Positions 55,252-63,813 of a DNA stretch of 64,000 nucleotides are shown piece after piece. The position numbers and the translations under genes were made by a program. Origin of the DNA: Nocardioides sp. SR21. Its GTDB lineage: Bacteria; Actinomycetota; Actinomycetes; Propionibacteriales; Nocardioidaceae. Positions within the stretch are counted from its first letter, which is position 1. Every line of letters starts with the position of its first letter. A model generated the notes under the pieces. That model saw only the letters and a program-made list of their open reading frames with translations, was not told the DNA's origin and made no database searches. The stretch is taken from NCBI RefSeq assembly GCF_022761125.1, contig NZ_JAKWJR010000006.1, forward strand, positions 124,001 through 188,000, in the 5' to 3' direction.

Positions 55252-56640
55252 ATGCGATCACGCAACACGCGCCGGGGAATGGCGGTTGCTGCCGTTCTCG
55301 TGAGCGCCGGGCTCGTACTCGCCGGTTGTGGTGGGAGTGACGACGAGGGCAGCAGCGAGGCGTCCGGCACGTCGCCGGGCGAGGGCAAGGCCGGCTGTGA
55401 GCAGCTCACGCAGTTCGGCGACCTGACGGGCAAGCAGGTCAGCCTGTACACCTCGATCGTGGCCCCCGAGGACCAGCCCTACAAGGACTCGTTCCAGCTG
55501 TTCAGCGACTGCACCGGTGCCGAGGTTGTCTACGAGGGCTCCAAGGAGTTCGAGACCCAGCTCCCGGTTCGCGTCGAGAGCGGCAACCCGCCGGACATCG
55601 CGTTCATCCCGCAGCCCGGTCTGCTGCAGTCCCTCGTCCGCGACTACGAGGGCGCGGTCAAGGAGGCACCTCAGCAGGTGTCGGACAACGTCGACGAGTT
55701 CTACGGCGCCGACTGGAAGACCTACGGCACGGTCGACGACGTGTTCTACGCGCCGCCGCTGACCGCGAACGTGAAGTCGTTCGTCTGGTACTCCCCGAAG
55801 ATGTTCGAGGAGAACGGCTGGGACATCCCCACCACGTGGGACGAGATGCTCGCCCTGTCCGACACGATCGCGGACTCCGGCGTCAAGCCGTGGTGCGCGG
55901 GCATCGGCTCGGGTGAGGCGACCGGTTGGCCGGCCACCGACTGGGTCGAGGACGTGCTCCTCCGCACCGGTGGCGCGGACGTCTACGACCAGTGGGTCTC
56001 GCACGAGATCCCGTTCAACGACCCGGCCGTCGTGGAGGCGCTCGACACCGTCGGCGGCATCCTGAAGAACGACGACTACGTCAACGGCGGCTTCGGTGAC
56101 TTCAAGACCATCGCGAGCACCGAGTTCACCGACGGCGGTCTGCCGATCCTCGACGGCAAGTGCGCGATGCACCGCCAGGCCAGCTTCTACGCCGCCAACT
56201 GGGGCGAGGGCGTCGAGGTCGGCGAGGACAAGGACGTCTTCGCGTTCTACCTGCCCCCGATCGACCCGGATCAGGGCAGCCCGGTCCTCGGCGGTGGCGA
56301 GTTCGTGACCGCGTTCAGCGACAGCATCCAGACGCAGGCGCTGATGACCTACATCTCCGGTGGCGAGTGGGTCAACGAGAAGGGCAAGGCGACGCCGAAC
56401 GGTGGCTTCGTCAGCGCCAACAAGAACCTCGACATCGCCAACGTCGCGAGCCCGATCGACAAGGCCTCCGTCGAGATCCTCCAGAACCCCGACGCGGTCT
56501 TCCGCTTCGACGGCTCGGACCTGATGCCCGGTCCGGTGGGCGCTGGTTCCTTCTGGAAGGAAATGACCGCCTGGATCGGCGAGGACCAGGACACGCAGAC
56601 GACTCTCGACAACATCGAGAGCTCCTGGCCCGCGTCCTGA
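55252..56640 (+). CDS. Sugar ABC transporter substrate-binding lipoprotein (AglE-like)
   Basis: 462 aa with AGAGAGGA upstream. Lipobox LAGC (Cys26), acidic/Ser linker, then a family 1 solute-binding fold. KPWCAGIGSGEATGWPATDWVEDVLLRTGGADVYDQWV is close to AglE-type alpha-glucoside receptors as I remember them. Substrate is some gluco-oligosaccharide; the adjacent beta-glucosidase argues for beta-linked sugars, the receptor sequence for alpha-linked ones. First gene of the importer; no ATPase gene is nearby, so a shared MsiK-type ATPase is expected. Confidence 0.85.
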   Translation: MRSRNTRRGMAVAAVLVSAGLVLAGCGGSDDEGSSEASGTSPGEGKAGCEQLTQFGDLTGKQVSLYTSIVAPEDQPYKDSFQLFSDCTGAEVVYEGSKEFETQLPVRVESGNPPDIAFIPQPGLLQSLVRDYEGAVKEAPQQVSDNVDEFYGADWKTYGTVDDVFYAPPLTANVKSFVWYSPKMFEENGWDIPTTWDEMLALSDTIADSGVKPWCAGIGSGEATGWPATDWVEDVLLRTGGADVYDQWVSHEIPFNDPAVVEALDTVGGILKNDDYVNGGFGDFKTIASTEFTDGGLPILDGKCAMHRQASFYAANWGEGVEVGEDKDVFAFYLPPIDPDQGSPVLGGGEFVTAFSDSIQTQALMTYISGGEWVNEKGKATPNGGFVSANKNLDIANVASPIDKASVEILQNPDAVFRFDGSDLMPGPVGAGSFWKEMTAWIGEDQDTQTTLDNIESSWPAS

Positions 56641-56661
56641 CCTAGCACCACGACGTAGCGC

Positions 56662-56753
56662 TCCGGGGCCGGTCGACGGCCGGCCCCGGACCTACGCCCC
56701 GGCTCTGCTCGCCGGGCCGCGACACCTCGCCCTCGGGCCGGGCGTCGCGGCCC
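56662..56753 (+). terminator. Two hairpins between binding-protein and permease genes
   Basis: Hairpin 1: TCCGGGGCCGG/CCGGCCCCGGA, perfect 11 bp with a 7-nt loop (56662-56690). Hairpin 2: GGGCCGCGAC/GTCGCGGCCC, perfect 10 bp with a 20-nt loop (56714-56753). They fill most of the 194-bp gap and probably reduce permease expression relative to the binding protein by partial termination or 3'-end protection. Confidence 0.7.
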
Positions 56754-56834
56754 GTCGACACGTGCACCACCGTCTGCCCCGTCCACGCCGGCCGATAGCC
56801 GCCGCTCATCGGCCCGAGTCCACCGGGAGTACCT

Positions 56835-57806
56835 GTGACCATGTCGACGGGTGAGAAGTTCACCCAGATGTTCATCGCGATCGGCCTCTTCTTCGGCACG
56901 GTCGCCCTCATCCTGCTGCTGACGTCGCGTCTGCGCTCGCGCAAGGGTGAGCTCGTCCAGTCCGCCGCCTTCGTGCTGCCCGCGGTCCTCCTGGTCGCGT
57001 TCGGGTTGGTCTACCCGGCGCTCTCGACGATCAAGCGCTCGTTCCAGGACCGCCTGGGCAAGGAGTGGGTCGGCTTCGACAACTACGAGGCGATCTTCAC
57101 CGACAGCGAGCAGACCCAGGTCCTGATCAACACCGCGGCCTGGGTGCTCCTCGTCCCGACCGCGGCCACCCTGATCGGCCTCGTGTACGCCGTGCTCATC
57201 GACAAGGCGCGGTTCGAGAAGTTCTCCAAGGCCCTGATCTTCCTGCCGATGGCGATCTCGCTGGTCGGCGCCTCGATCATCTGGAAGTTCGTCTACGCCT
57301 ACCGCGAGACCGGCCAGGAGCAGATCGGCATCGCCAACGGCTTCCTCAAGTTCCTCGGCTTCGACACCTACCCCTTCCTGCAGGAAGCGCCCTGGAACAC
57401 GGTCTTCCTGATCGTGATCATGATCTGGGTCCAGGCGGGCTTCGCGATGACCATCCTCGCCGCCTCGATCCGCGCGATCCCCGACGACATCGTGGAGGCC
57501 GCCCGCCTCGACGGCGTCGGTGGCCTGCGGATGTTCCGCTACATCACCGTGCCGAGCATCCGGCCGTCGCTGATCGTCGTGCTCACCACGATCAGCATCA
57601 CGACCCTCAAGGCCTTCGACATCGTCCGCACGACGGTCGGCGGCAACTTCGACACCAGCGTGATCGCCTACGAGTTCTACCGACAGAGCTTCGTCACCCG
57701 CGAGAAGGGCCTCGGCGCCGCGCTCGCGACCCTGCTCTTCGTGCTGGTGATCCCGATCGTCGTCTACAACGTCCGTCAGATGCGCCGACTGGAGGCCCGC
57801 CGATGA
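56835..57806 (+). CDS. Sugar ABC transporter permease (AglF-like, MalF family)
   Basis: 323 aa from the GTG at 56835, five bases after GGGAG; the ATG at 56841 is the alternative. An extra N-terminal helix (QMFIAIGLFFGTVALILLLTS) precedes the six-helix permease core. The EAA coupling loop is VEAARLDGVGGLRMFRYITVPSI. FKFVY-like segment WKFVYAYRETGQEQIG is AglF-typical. ATGA overlap with the second permease. Confidence 0.88.
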   Translation: MTMSTGEKFTQMFIAIGLFFGTVALILLLTSRLRSRKGELVQSAAFVLPAVLLVAFGLVYPALSTIKRSFQDRLGKEWVGFDNYEAIFTDSEQTQVLINTAAWVLLVPTAATLIGLVYAVLIDKARFEKFSKALIFLPMAISLVGASIIWKFVYAYRETGQEQIGIANGFLKFLGFDTYPFLQEAPWNTVFLIVIMIWVQAGFAMTILAASIRAIPDDIVEAARLDGVGGLRMFRYITVPSIRPSLIVVLTTISITTLKAFDIVRTTVGGNFDTSVIAYEFYRQSFVTREKGLGAALATLLFVLVIPIVVYNVRQMRRLEARR

Positions 57807-58714
57807 GCACCGTCAACGACGTCGAGCAGACGGTCGCCAAGCAGGAGTCGCTGTCGAGCAGCGCGCACCGCGCGCTCAGCTCTCCCTGGGCATCGTTGGC
57901 CGCGATCGTGATCGCGGTGCTGTGGACGGTCCCCACCCTCGGTCTCTTCATCACGTCGTTCCGCTCCGAGGACGACATCAACTCCAGCGGTTGGTGGACC
58001 GGCCTCACCGGACCCTTCACCCTGGACAACTACGACACCGTGCTGCACGGGTCGGACACGAACTTCGCGACGTACATGATCAACTCGTTCGTCATCACGA
58101 TCCCGGCGGTGCTGATCCCGATCAGCATCGCGGTGATGGCGGCCTACGCGTTCGCGTGGATGGACTTCCCCGGCCGCAACTTCCTGTTCGTCGCGATCTT
58201 CGCGCTGCAGATCGTGCCGATCCAGGTGACGATGATCCCGCTGCTGACGGTCTACAACGACCTCGGCCTGTCCGGCTTCCAAGCGCCGGGCGGCGGTTTC
58301 TACACGATCTGGTTGTCGCACTCGATCTTCGCGCTGCCCCTGGCGATCTACCTGCTCCACAACTTCATGAGCCAGATCCCGGGCGAGCTGATCGAGTCGG
58401 CGCGCGTCGACGGGGCCGGCCACGTGCAGATCTTCCGGCGGATCATGCTGCCGCTGATGGCACCGGCGATCGCGGCGTTCGGCATCTTCCAGTTCCTGTG
58501 GGTCTGGAACGACCTGCTCGTCGCCCTGGTCTTCGGCAACCCGCAGACCTACCCGGTGACGCAGCGGCTCGGCGAGCTGTCGGGCTCCCGCGGCCAGGAC
58601 TGGTTCCTGCTGTCGGCCGGTGCGTTCGTCGCACTGATCGTGCCGCTGATCGTGTTCCTGTCGCTGCAGCGGTTCTTCGTGCGCGGCCTGCTCGCAGGCT
58701 CCGTCAAGGGCTGA
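57803..58714 (+). CDS. Sugar ABC transporter permease (AglG-like, MalG family)
   Basis: 303 aa from the ATG at 57803. Six helices; EAA loop IESARVDGAGHVQIFRRIMLPL. AAYAFAWMDFPGRNFLF and FQFLWVWNDLLVALVF are AglG/MalG hallmarks. Forms the channel with the preceding permease. A strong terminator follows. Confidence 0.9.
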   Translation: MSTVNDVEQTVAKQESLSSSAHRALSSPWASLAAIVIAVLWTVPTLGLFITSFRSEDDINSSGWWTGLTGPFTLDNYDTVLHGSDTNFATYMINSFVITIPAVLIPISIAVMAAYAFAWMDFPGRNFLFVAIFALQIVPIQVTMIPLLTVYNDLGLSGFQAPGGGFYTIWLSHSIFALPLAIYLLHNFMSQIPGELIESARVDGAGHVQIFRRIMLPLMAPAIAAFGIFQFLWVWNDLLVALVFGNPQTYPVTQRLGELSGSRGQDWFLLSAGAFVALIVPLIVFLSLQRFFVRGLLAGSVKG

Positions 58715-58717
58715 CAC

Positions 58718-58766
58718 ATGGTTGCCGCCGGAGCTTCGTCGGAGATGAACGCCCGGCGGCAACCAT
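58718..58766. terminator. Bidirectional terminator between permease and beta-glucosidase genes
   Basis: Perfect 14-bp stem ATGGTTGCCGCCGG/CCGGCGGCAACCAT (58718-58731 with 58753-58766) around a 21-nt loop, between convergent genes ending at 58714 and 58775. Confidence 0.85.
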
Positions 58767-58774
58767 CGTCGTCG

Positions 58775-60115
58775 CTAGCGGCCGGCGAGGTGCTCCGCGA
58801 GCCAGTGGTAGGAGGCCTTCGGCGTCCGCGTCTGGTCATCGGGGTTCACGTGGACGATGCCGAACGTCTTGGTGTAGCCCTCGGCCCACTCGAAGTTGTC
58901 CAGCAGGGTCCACACGAAGTAGCCGCGGACGTCGGCGCCGGCCGCGCGGGCCCGCTCGGTCGCGGCGATGTGGTCGCGGAGGTAGCCGATCCGGTCCTGG
59001 TCGTCGAGCGAGGTGTCGGGGTAGGCCGCGCCGTTCTCGGTGACCACGATCGGGAGGCCGGTGGCCTTGTGGGCGTCGACCAGCTGCTCCTCGAGCCCGC
59101 GGTCGTCGACCTCCCAGCCGATGTCGGTGCGCGGCTCGCGGACGACGAAGGACACCGGCGTGACGCCGGGGTACGCCTCGACCTCCGGGTGCACCGAGAG
59201 GCTCGGGTCGGCGAGGGTCGGCCGGAACGGCGTGTAGTAGTTGACGCCCATCCAGTCGGCCGAGCCCTTCACCAGGTCGAGGTCGCCGTCGCGGACCAGC
59301 GTGGGGTCGGCGAGCACCGGAGCGACGCGGATCAGGCCCTCGTCGTACGCGCCGTGCGCGAGGGGGCCGGTCCAGATCCGGTTGCGGACGGCGTCGAGCT
59401 CATCGGCGGCCTGCGCGGCCTCCGGGGTCTCGGGCCAGAACGGCGCCAGGTTGTGCACGATGCCGAGGTCGGTCACACCCGCCTCGTGCAGGCGGGCCGC
59501 AGCGAGACCGTGGCCGAGGTTGAGGTGGTGGGCCGCGCGGTGGCCGGCGGCGCCCTCCTTGCGGCCGGGGGCGTGGATGCCGGCGGCGTAGCCGAGGTAG
59601 GCCGCACACCACGGCTCGTTGTGGGTCGCCCACACCTTCACCCGATCGCCGAGGCGCTCGTGGACGACCATGGCGTAGTCGGCGAAGGCGTACGCCGTGT
59701 CGCGGTTGAGCCAGCCGTCGCGCTCCTCGAGGGCCTGCGGCAGGTCCCAGTGGTAGAGCGTCGCGGTCGGCGCGACACCACGCGCGAGGGCGGCGTCGAC
59801 CAGACGGTCGTAGTAGTCCAGCCCGCGGGTCTCGACGCGGCCGGTGCCCTCGGGCACGATCCGCGGCCACGCGATCGAGAAGCGGTACCAGCCGGCGTTC
59901 ATGCCCTTCACCAGGTCGAGGTCCTCCTCGAAGCGGTGGTAGGAGTCGCAGGCGATCCGGCCGTCCAGGCCGTCGCGCGTGGCCCCCGGGACCTGGGAGA
60001 AGGTGTCCCAGATGGACGGGGCTCGGCCGTCCTCGGCGATCGCGCCCTCGATCTGGTACGCCGCGGTGGCGGCGCCGAACGCCAGGGTGGATCCGTCGGG
60101 AAGGTGCTGGGTCAT
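58775..60115 (-). CDS. Glycoside hydrolase family 1 beta-glucosidase
   Basis: 446 aa from the ATG at 60115 (GTG at 60124 possible). FGAATAAYQIEGA start signature, acid/base Glu167 in THNEPWC, nucleophile Glu360 in VTENGAAYP, and the C-terminal WTLLDNFEWAEGYTKTFGI aglycone-site block. No signal peptide, so it hydrolyses imported cellobiose-like disaccharides in the cytosol. Divergent from the LacI gene across an operator. Confidence 0.93.
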   Translation of the reverse strand: MTQHLPDGSTLAFGAATAAYQIEGAIAEDGRAPSIWDTFSQVPGATRDGLDGRIACDSYHRFEEDLDLVKGMNAGWYRFSIAWPRIVPEGTGRVETRGLDYYDRLVDAALARGVAPTATLYHWDLPQALEERDGWLNRDTAYAFADYAMVVHERLGDRVKVWATHNEPWCAAYLGYAAGIHAPGRKEGAAGHRAAHHLNLGHGLAAARLHEAGVTDLGIVHNLAPFWPETPEAAQAADELDAVRNRIWTGPLAHGAYDEGLIRVAPVLADPTLVRDGDLDLVKGSADWMGVNYYTPFRPTLADPSLSVHPEVEAYPGVTPVSFVVREPRTDIGWEVDDRGLEEQLVDAHKATGLPIVVTENGAAYPDTSLDDQDRIGYLRDHIAATERARAAGADVRGYFVWTLLDNFEWAEGYTKTFGIVHVNPDDQTRTPKASYHWLAEHLAGR

Positions 60116-60146
60116 GGGCACCACCGTAGTCGTTCCCGAGCAAAAG

Positions 60147-60160
60147 TGGGAGCGCTCCCG
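60147..60160. promoter_or_regulatory. LacI-family operator TGGGAGCGCTCCCG between GH1 and LacI genes
   Basis: Thirteen of 14 positions match TGGGAGCGCTCCCA. It lies in the 47-bp divergent gap, 2 bp before the LacI ATG, so repressor bound here could control both the glucosidase and its own gene. Its GGGAG may double as a ribosome-binding site. Confidence 0.82.
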
Positions 60161-60162
60161 CG

Positions 60163-61182
60163 ATGACCGGCATCAAGGACGTGGCGCGCGAGGTGGAGAT
60201 GTCCACCGCGACGGTCTCGCGCGCGCTCCGGGGGCTTCCGGGCGTCTCCGAGGAGACCCGCGACCGGGTCCGGGAGACCGCCCGGCGGCTCGGCTACGTG
60301 CCCTCCCCCAGCGCCGCCGGACTGGCCAGCGGTCAGACCCGGACGGTCGCGGTGATCGTGCCGTTCGTGACGCAGTGGTTCTTCGCGGCGGTCGTCCAGG
60401 GCGCCGAGGCGGAGCTGCGCAGCCGGGGGTACGACCTGCTGCTCTACAACCTCGCCGGCGACGAGGCGGCCCGGCACCGGGTGTTCGGCACCAGCCTGCT
60501 CACCAAGCGGGTCGACGCGATCCTGGTGCTCAGCCTGAAGCCCAGCCCCGACGAGCTCGCCAGCCTCGAGAGGCTCAACAAGCCGGTCACGATCGTCGGC
60601 GCCGACCTGCCCGGGTGGGCGACGGTCCGCATCGACGACCAGCTGGCCGCTCGCACCGCCACCCAGCACCTGCTCGACCTCGGCCACCGTCGGGTCGCCT
60701 ACATCGGCGGCTCGACCGAGGGGGTGCTCGACTTCACCGCGCCGATCGAGAGGGTCAGCGGCTATCGAGCGACGCTCGCGGCGGCCGGCGTACCCCGTGA
60801 CCCGGCGCTGGAGGCGGACGGCGACTTCACGGTCGCCGGCGGGATGCGCGCGGCCGCCGAGCTGCTGGGACTCGACGACCGGCCGACCGCGATCTTCGCG
60901 GCGTCCGACGAGATGGCGATCGGCGTGCTCCGCGCGGCCCGGGACCGCGGGCTCCGGGTGCCCGAGGACCTCTCGGTCATCGGCATCGACGACCACGAGA
61001 TGGCCGACTTCTTCGACCTCACCACGGTCGCGCAGCCGGTGCACGAGCAGGGACGTGTCGCCGCCCAACTGGTCCTCGGCGCGCTCGGCGGCGAGGGCTG
61101 GGACCCCGAGCAGGTCGTGCTGCCGACCGAGCTGGTCGTCCGGAGGACTACTGCTCCACCCTGCGGTACAGCAGGTCCGTGA
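60163..61182 (+). CDS. LacI-family transcriptional repressor (CebR-like)
   Basis: 339 aa. N-terminal LacI helix-turn-helix (GIKDVAREVEMSTATVSRALRG) with hinge helix PSPSAAGLASGQTR; periplasmic-binding-like effector domain follows (VAVIVPFVTQWFFAAVVQGAE ... LDLGHRRVAYIGG ... VIGIDDHEMADFFDLTTV). The adjacent and distal TGGGAGCG.TCCCA boxes fit a CebR/CelR-type repressor relieved by cello-oligosaccharide. The 3' end overlaps convergent trmB by 35 bp, encoding its last 11 or so residues. Confidence 0.9.
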   Translation: MTGIKDVAREVEMSTATVSRALRGLPGVSEETRDRVRETARRLGYVPSPSAAGLASGQTRTVAVIVPFVTQWFFAAVVQGAEAELRSRGYDLLLYNLAGDEAARHRVFGTSLLTKRVDAILVLSLKPSPDELASLERLNKPVTIVGADLPGWATVRIDDQLAARTATQHLLDLGHRRVAYIGGSTEGVLDFTAPIERVSGYRATLAAAGVPRDPALEADGDFTVAGGMRAAAELLGLDDRPTAIFAASDEMAIGVLRAARDRGLRVPEDLSVIGIDDHEMADFFDLTTVAQPVHEQGRVAAQLVLGALGGEGWDPEQVVLPTELVVRRTTAPPCGTAGP

Positions 61183-61879
61183 TCTCGCGGTCCTTCGCCA
61201 GTCCCTTGCGCTCGAACTTGGTCACCGGCCGCTCCGCCCACCGCTCGACGACGCCACCGGTCAGCAACGGCTCGGCGTCGAGCACCTCGACCATCTGCTC
61301 GGCGTAGTCGGACCAGTCGGTGGCCAGCCGCCACTCGGCGCCGGGGGCGAGGCGACTCGCGGCGAGCGCGGCGAACTCGGGGGTGACCAGCCGACGCTTG
61401 TGGTGCTTCTTCTTGTGCCACGGGTCGGGGAAGAACACCCAGAGACCGGCCAGGCTGTCGGGCTCGACGAGCTGCTGCATCGACCAGACCGCGTCCACGC
61501 TGAGCATCCGCACGTTCGTCAGGCCGGCCTCGCCGATCCGGCGGAGGGTCTCGGCCACGCCCGGACGCCAGACCTCGAACGCGAGCACGTCGTGGTCGGG
61601 CCGGGCCGACGCGAGCTCGACGGTCGACTCACCGATGCCCGAACCGATCTCGACGACCAGGGGCGCCGTACGGCCGAACATGCCGGCCAGCGAGAAGCCC
61701 GGCTCGTCGACGGCCTCGTCGGGGAGCCAGAAGCGCTCGGCGTAGTCCTCCCAGGCCTGCGCCTGCTTCGGGGTGAACCGGCTGCCGCGCCGCGAGTAGG
61801 TCAGCACCTCACGCATCCGCCGGCCGTCGTCGGTCAGCTTGTGGTGGGGTCGCGCAGGTCGCACGCGTTCATCGGGCAT
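61148..61879 (-). CDS. trmB: tRNA (guanine(46)-N7)-methyltransferase
   Basis: 243 aa from the ATG at 61879 (MPDERVRPARPHHKL); longer readings are noise. SAM motif I VVEIGSGIGEST and the TrmB signature FFPDPWHKKKHHKRRLVTPEF are clear; catalytic Asp is in that block. Divergent from the aminotransferase gene by 19 bp. Confidence 0.94.
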   Translation of the reverse strand: MPDERVRPARPHHKLTDDGRRMREVLTYSRRGSRFTPKQAQAWEDYAERFWLPDEAVDEPGFSLAGMFGRTAPLVVEIGSGIGESTVELASARPDHDVLAFEVWRPGVAETLRRIGEAGLTNVRMLSVDAVWSMQQLVEPDSLAGLWVFFPDPWHKKKHHKRRLVTPEFAALAASRLAPGAEWRLATDWSDYAEQMVEVLDAEPLLTGGVVERWAERPVTKFERKGLAKDREITDLLYRRVEQ

Positions 61880-61898
61880 GTGTTCTATCTTCCCAAGC

Positions 61899-63269
61899 AT
61901 GATCTCCCGCGATCGAATCGCCGCCCTCCGTGCCGCCGAGGAGGAGCGCTTCGCCGAGCTGCACCCGCGCTCCGCCGAGCTCGCCGAGCAGGCCCGGGGT
62001 CCGCTGCTGGCCGGGGTCCCGATGCCGTGGATGACCCGGTGGCCCGGCCGCTTCCCGCTGTTCTTCGAGTCGGCGTCGGGCGCTCGGCTCACCGACGTGG
62101 ACGGGGTCGAGTACGTCGACCTCTGCCTCGGCGACACCGGCGCGATGACCGGTCACGGGCTGCCGCAGGTGGCCGATGCGATCGCCCAGCGGGCGCGGAC
62201 CGGCATCACCACGATGCTGCCGTCGGCCGACGCGGTCTGGGTCGGCGAGGAGCTGGCCCGGCGCTTCGGGCTGCCGTCGTGGCAGCTGGCGATGTCGGCG
62301 ACCGACGCGAACCGGTTCGTGCTGCGCTTCGCCCGCCACCTCACCGGCCGGCCGCGGGTCGCGGTCATGGACTGGTGTTACCACGGCACCGTCGACGAGA
62401 CGCTGGCCGTGCTCGACGACGACCGCGTCGTGGCCCGGCCGGGCGCGCTCGGTCCTCAGGTGGCGGTGGCGGAGACGACCGCGGTCGTGCCGTTCAACGA
62501 CCTCGACGCGCTCGACCGGCGGCTGGCCGAGGGCGACGTCGCCTGCCTGCTGATGGAGCCCGCGCTGACCAACATCGGGATCGTGCTGCCGGACCCGGGC
62601 TACCTCGAAGGCGTGCGCGAGGTGACCCGGCGGCACGACGTGCTGTTGGTCATCGACGAGACCCACACGCTGTGCGCCGGCCCCGGTGGAGCCACCGCGG
62701 CCTGGGGTCTCGATCCCGACTTCGTGGTCGTCGGCAAGCCGATCGGCGGTGGCATCCCGTGCGCGGCGTACGGCATGTCCGCGGCGGTGGCCGACCGGCT
62801 CTCCGGCCCGATGCTCGGCCACGAGATCGACGTCGCCGGGGTCGGCGGCACCCTGACCGGCAACGCGCTCGCGCTCGCCGCGATCAAGGCCACCCTGTCG
62901 AGCTGCCTGCGCGAGGCGGACTTCGCGGTCGCGATCCCGCTGGCCGAGCGCTTCACCGACGGCGTCTCCGGCGTGATCGCCGAGCACGGCCTCCCGTGGC
63001 ACGTGCAGCGGCTGGGCTGCCGGGCGGAGTACTGGTTCTGCCCTCCACCGCGCGACGGCGCGGCCGCTGCCGCCGCGGTCGACGAGGAGCTCGAGGGGCT
63101 GCTGCACCTGTGGTGCCTCAACCGCGGCGTGCTGCTCACGCCGTTCCACAACATGGCGCTGTTCAGCCCGCACCACACGGCCGCGGACGTCGACCGCCAC
63201 ACCGAGGTGTTCGGCGAGGCGATCGCGGCCCTCCTCTCCGAGGCCGGAGAGGTTGAGGGCCGCACCTGA
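61899..63269 (+). CDS. Class III PLP-dependent aminotransferase (glutamate-1-semialdehyde aminomutase-like)
   Basis: 456 aa from the ATG at 61899. PLP Lys280 is in VVGKPIGGGIPCAAYG; other landmarks are DGVEYVDLCLGDTGAMTGH, MDWCYHGTVDETL and LLVIDETHTLCAGPGG. It resembles the HemL-like branch but has unusual features (Cys in WCYHG, LTGNALALAA), and is more likely a catabolic aspartate-aminotransferase-family enzyme than true HemL. Substrate unknown. Confidence 0.83.
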   Translation: MISRDRIAALRAAEEERFAELHPRSAELAEQARGPLLAGVPMPWMTRWPGRFPLFFESASGARLTDVDGVEYVDLCLGDTGAMTGHGLPQVADAIAQRARTGITTMLPSADAVWVGEELARRFGLPSWQLAMSATDANRFVLRFARHLTGRPRVAVMDWCYHGTVDETLAVLDDDRVVARPGALGPQVAVAETTAVVPFNDLDALDRRLAEGDVACLLMEPALTNIGIVLPDPGYLEGVREVTRRHDVLLVIDETHTLCAGPGGATAAWGLDPDFVVVGKPIGGGIPCAAYGMSAAVADRLSGPMLGHEIDVAGVGGTLTGNALALAAIKATLSSCLREADFAVAIPLAERFTDGVSGVIAEHGLPWHVQRLGCRAEYWFCPPPRDGAAAAAAVDEELEGLLHLWCLNRGVLLTPFHNMALFSPHHTAADVDRHTEVFGEAIAALLSEAGEVEGRT

Positions 63270-63286
63270 GGGGTCTCGAAACCGGG

Positions 63287-63685
63287 CTAGGCCGTCCCGA
63301 GCGAGGCGAAGCTGATCACGATGACGAACAGCAGCAGCAGGAGCGAGAGCCCGAGCAGGACCGTGCCGACGATCCCGCAGATCCGGCCGGCGTTGGCGGT
63401 GCTCCGCCCGCCCAGCTGACCGCCGCTGGCGTCGATCTCCTTGACCACCTTGTTGCCCATGACCCAGGCGAACACCGAGAGCACCTGGCAGGCGACCAGC
63501 CCGATGATGCCGAGCACCAGGATCATCGTGGCCTGCGGGTGGTCGCGAGGGCCGTACTGCGGCTGCTGGCCGTAGGCCTGGTACGGCGGCTGGCCGGGCG
63601 GCTGCTGGCCGTAGCCCGGCGCCTGCTGGCCGTAGGGGTTGGGCGGCTGCTGCTCGCCGTACGGCGGCGGGGCGTTGTCGCTCAT
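63287..63685 (-). CDS. DUF4190-domain membrane protein with Gln/Pro/Gly/Tyr-rich N-terminus
   Basis: 132 aa from the ATG at 63685. The first ~50 residues are repeated [14 protein letters not shown] units, a low-complexity cytoplasmic tail; two helices follow ([26 protein letters not shown] and [23 protein letters not shown]) flanking [11 protein letters not shown]. This is a common actinobacterial DUF4190 arrangement of unknown function. Confidence 0.82.
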   Translation of the reverse strand: MSDNAPPPYGEQQPPNPYGQQAPGYGQQPPGQPPYQAYGQQPQYGPRDHPQATMILVLGIIGLVACQVLSVFAWVMGNKVVKEIDASGGQLGGRSTANAGRICGIVGTVLLGLSLLLLLFVIVISFASLGTA

Positions 63686-63759
63686 GCCGCTATCCAAGCA
63701 TGGGTCGTCCGCCTCTCGGCTGCCTCCACACCCACCTGAGGCGGACGACCCGAAATGGC

Positions 63760-63795
63760 AGGAACCCCCGCCGGCCGAAGCCGACGGGGGTTCCT
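63760..63795 (-). terminator. tuf terminator
   Basis: 16-bp stem with one mismatch (AGGAACCCCCGCCGGC/GCCGACGGGGGTTCCT) and a CGAA tetraloop, 19 bp past the tuf stop on the minus strand. Transcription of the str operon therefore ends here. Confidence 0.88.
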
Positions 63796-63813
63796 GGTGC
63801 TTGCTGGGTCAGA

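Noticed and set aside
55252..60115. Direct assignment as CebEFG-BglC cellobiose operon with those gene names
   Set aside because: Operators and GH1 fit, but the receptor and permeases resemble AglEFG more, so symbols were withheld.
61899..63269. Assignment as HemL (glutamate-1-semialdehyde aminomutase)
   Set aside because: The fold and PLP lysine fit, but the sequence around the active site departs from HemL and no haem genes are nearby.
63560..63660. Repeated GGCTGCTGGCCGTA units resembling a small array
   Set aside because: They encode the PYGQQ repeats of the DUF4190 protein.
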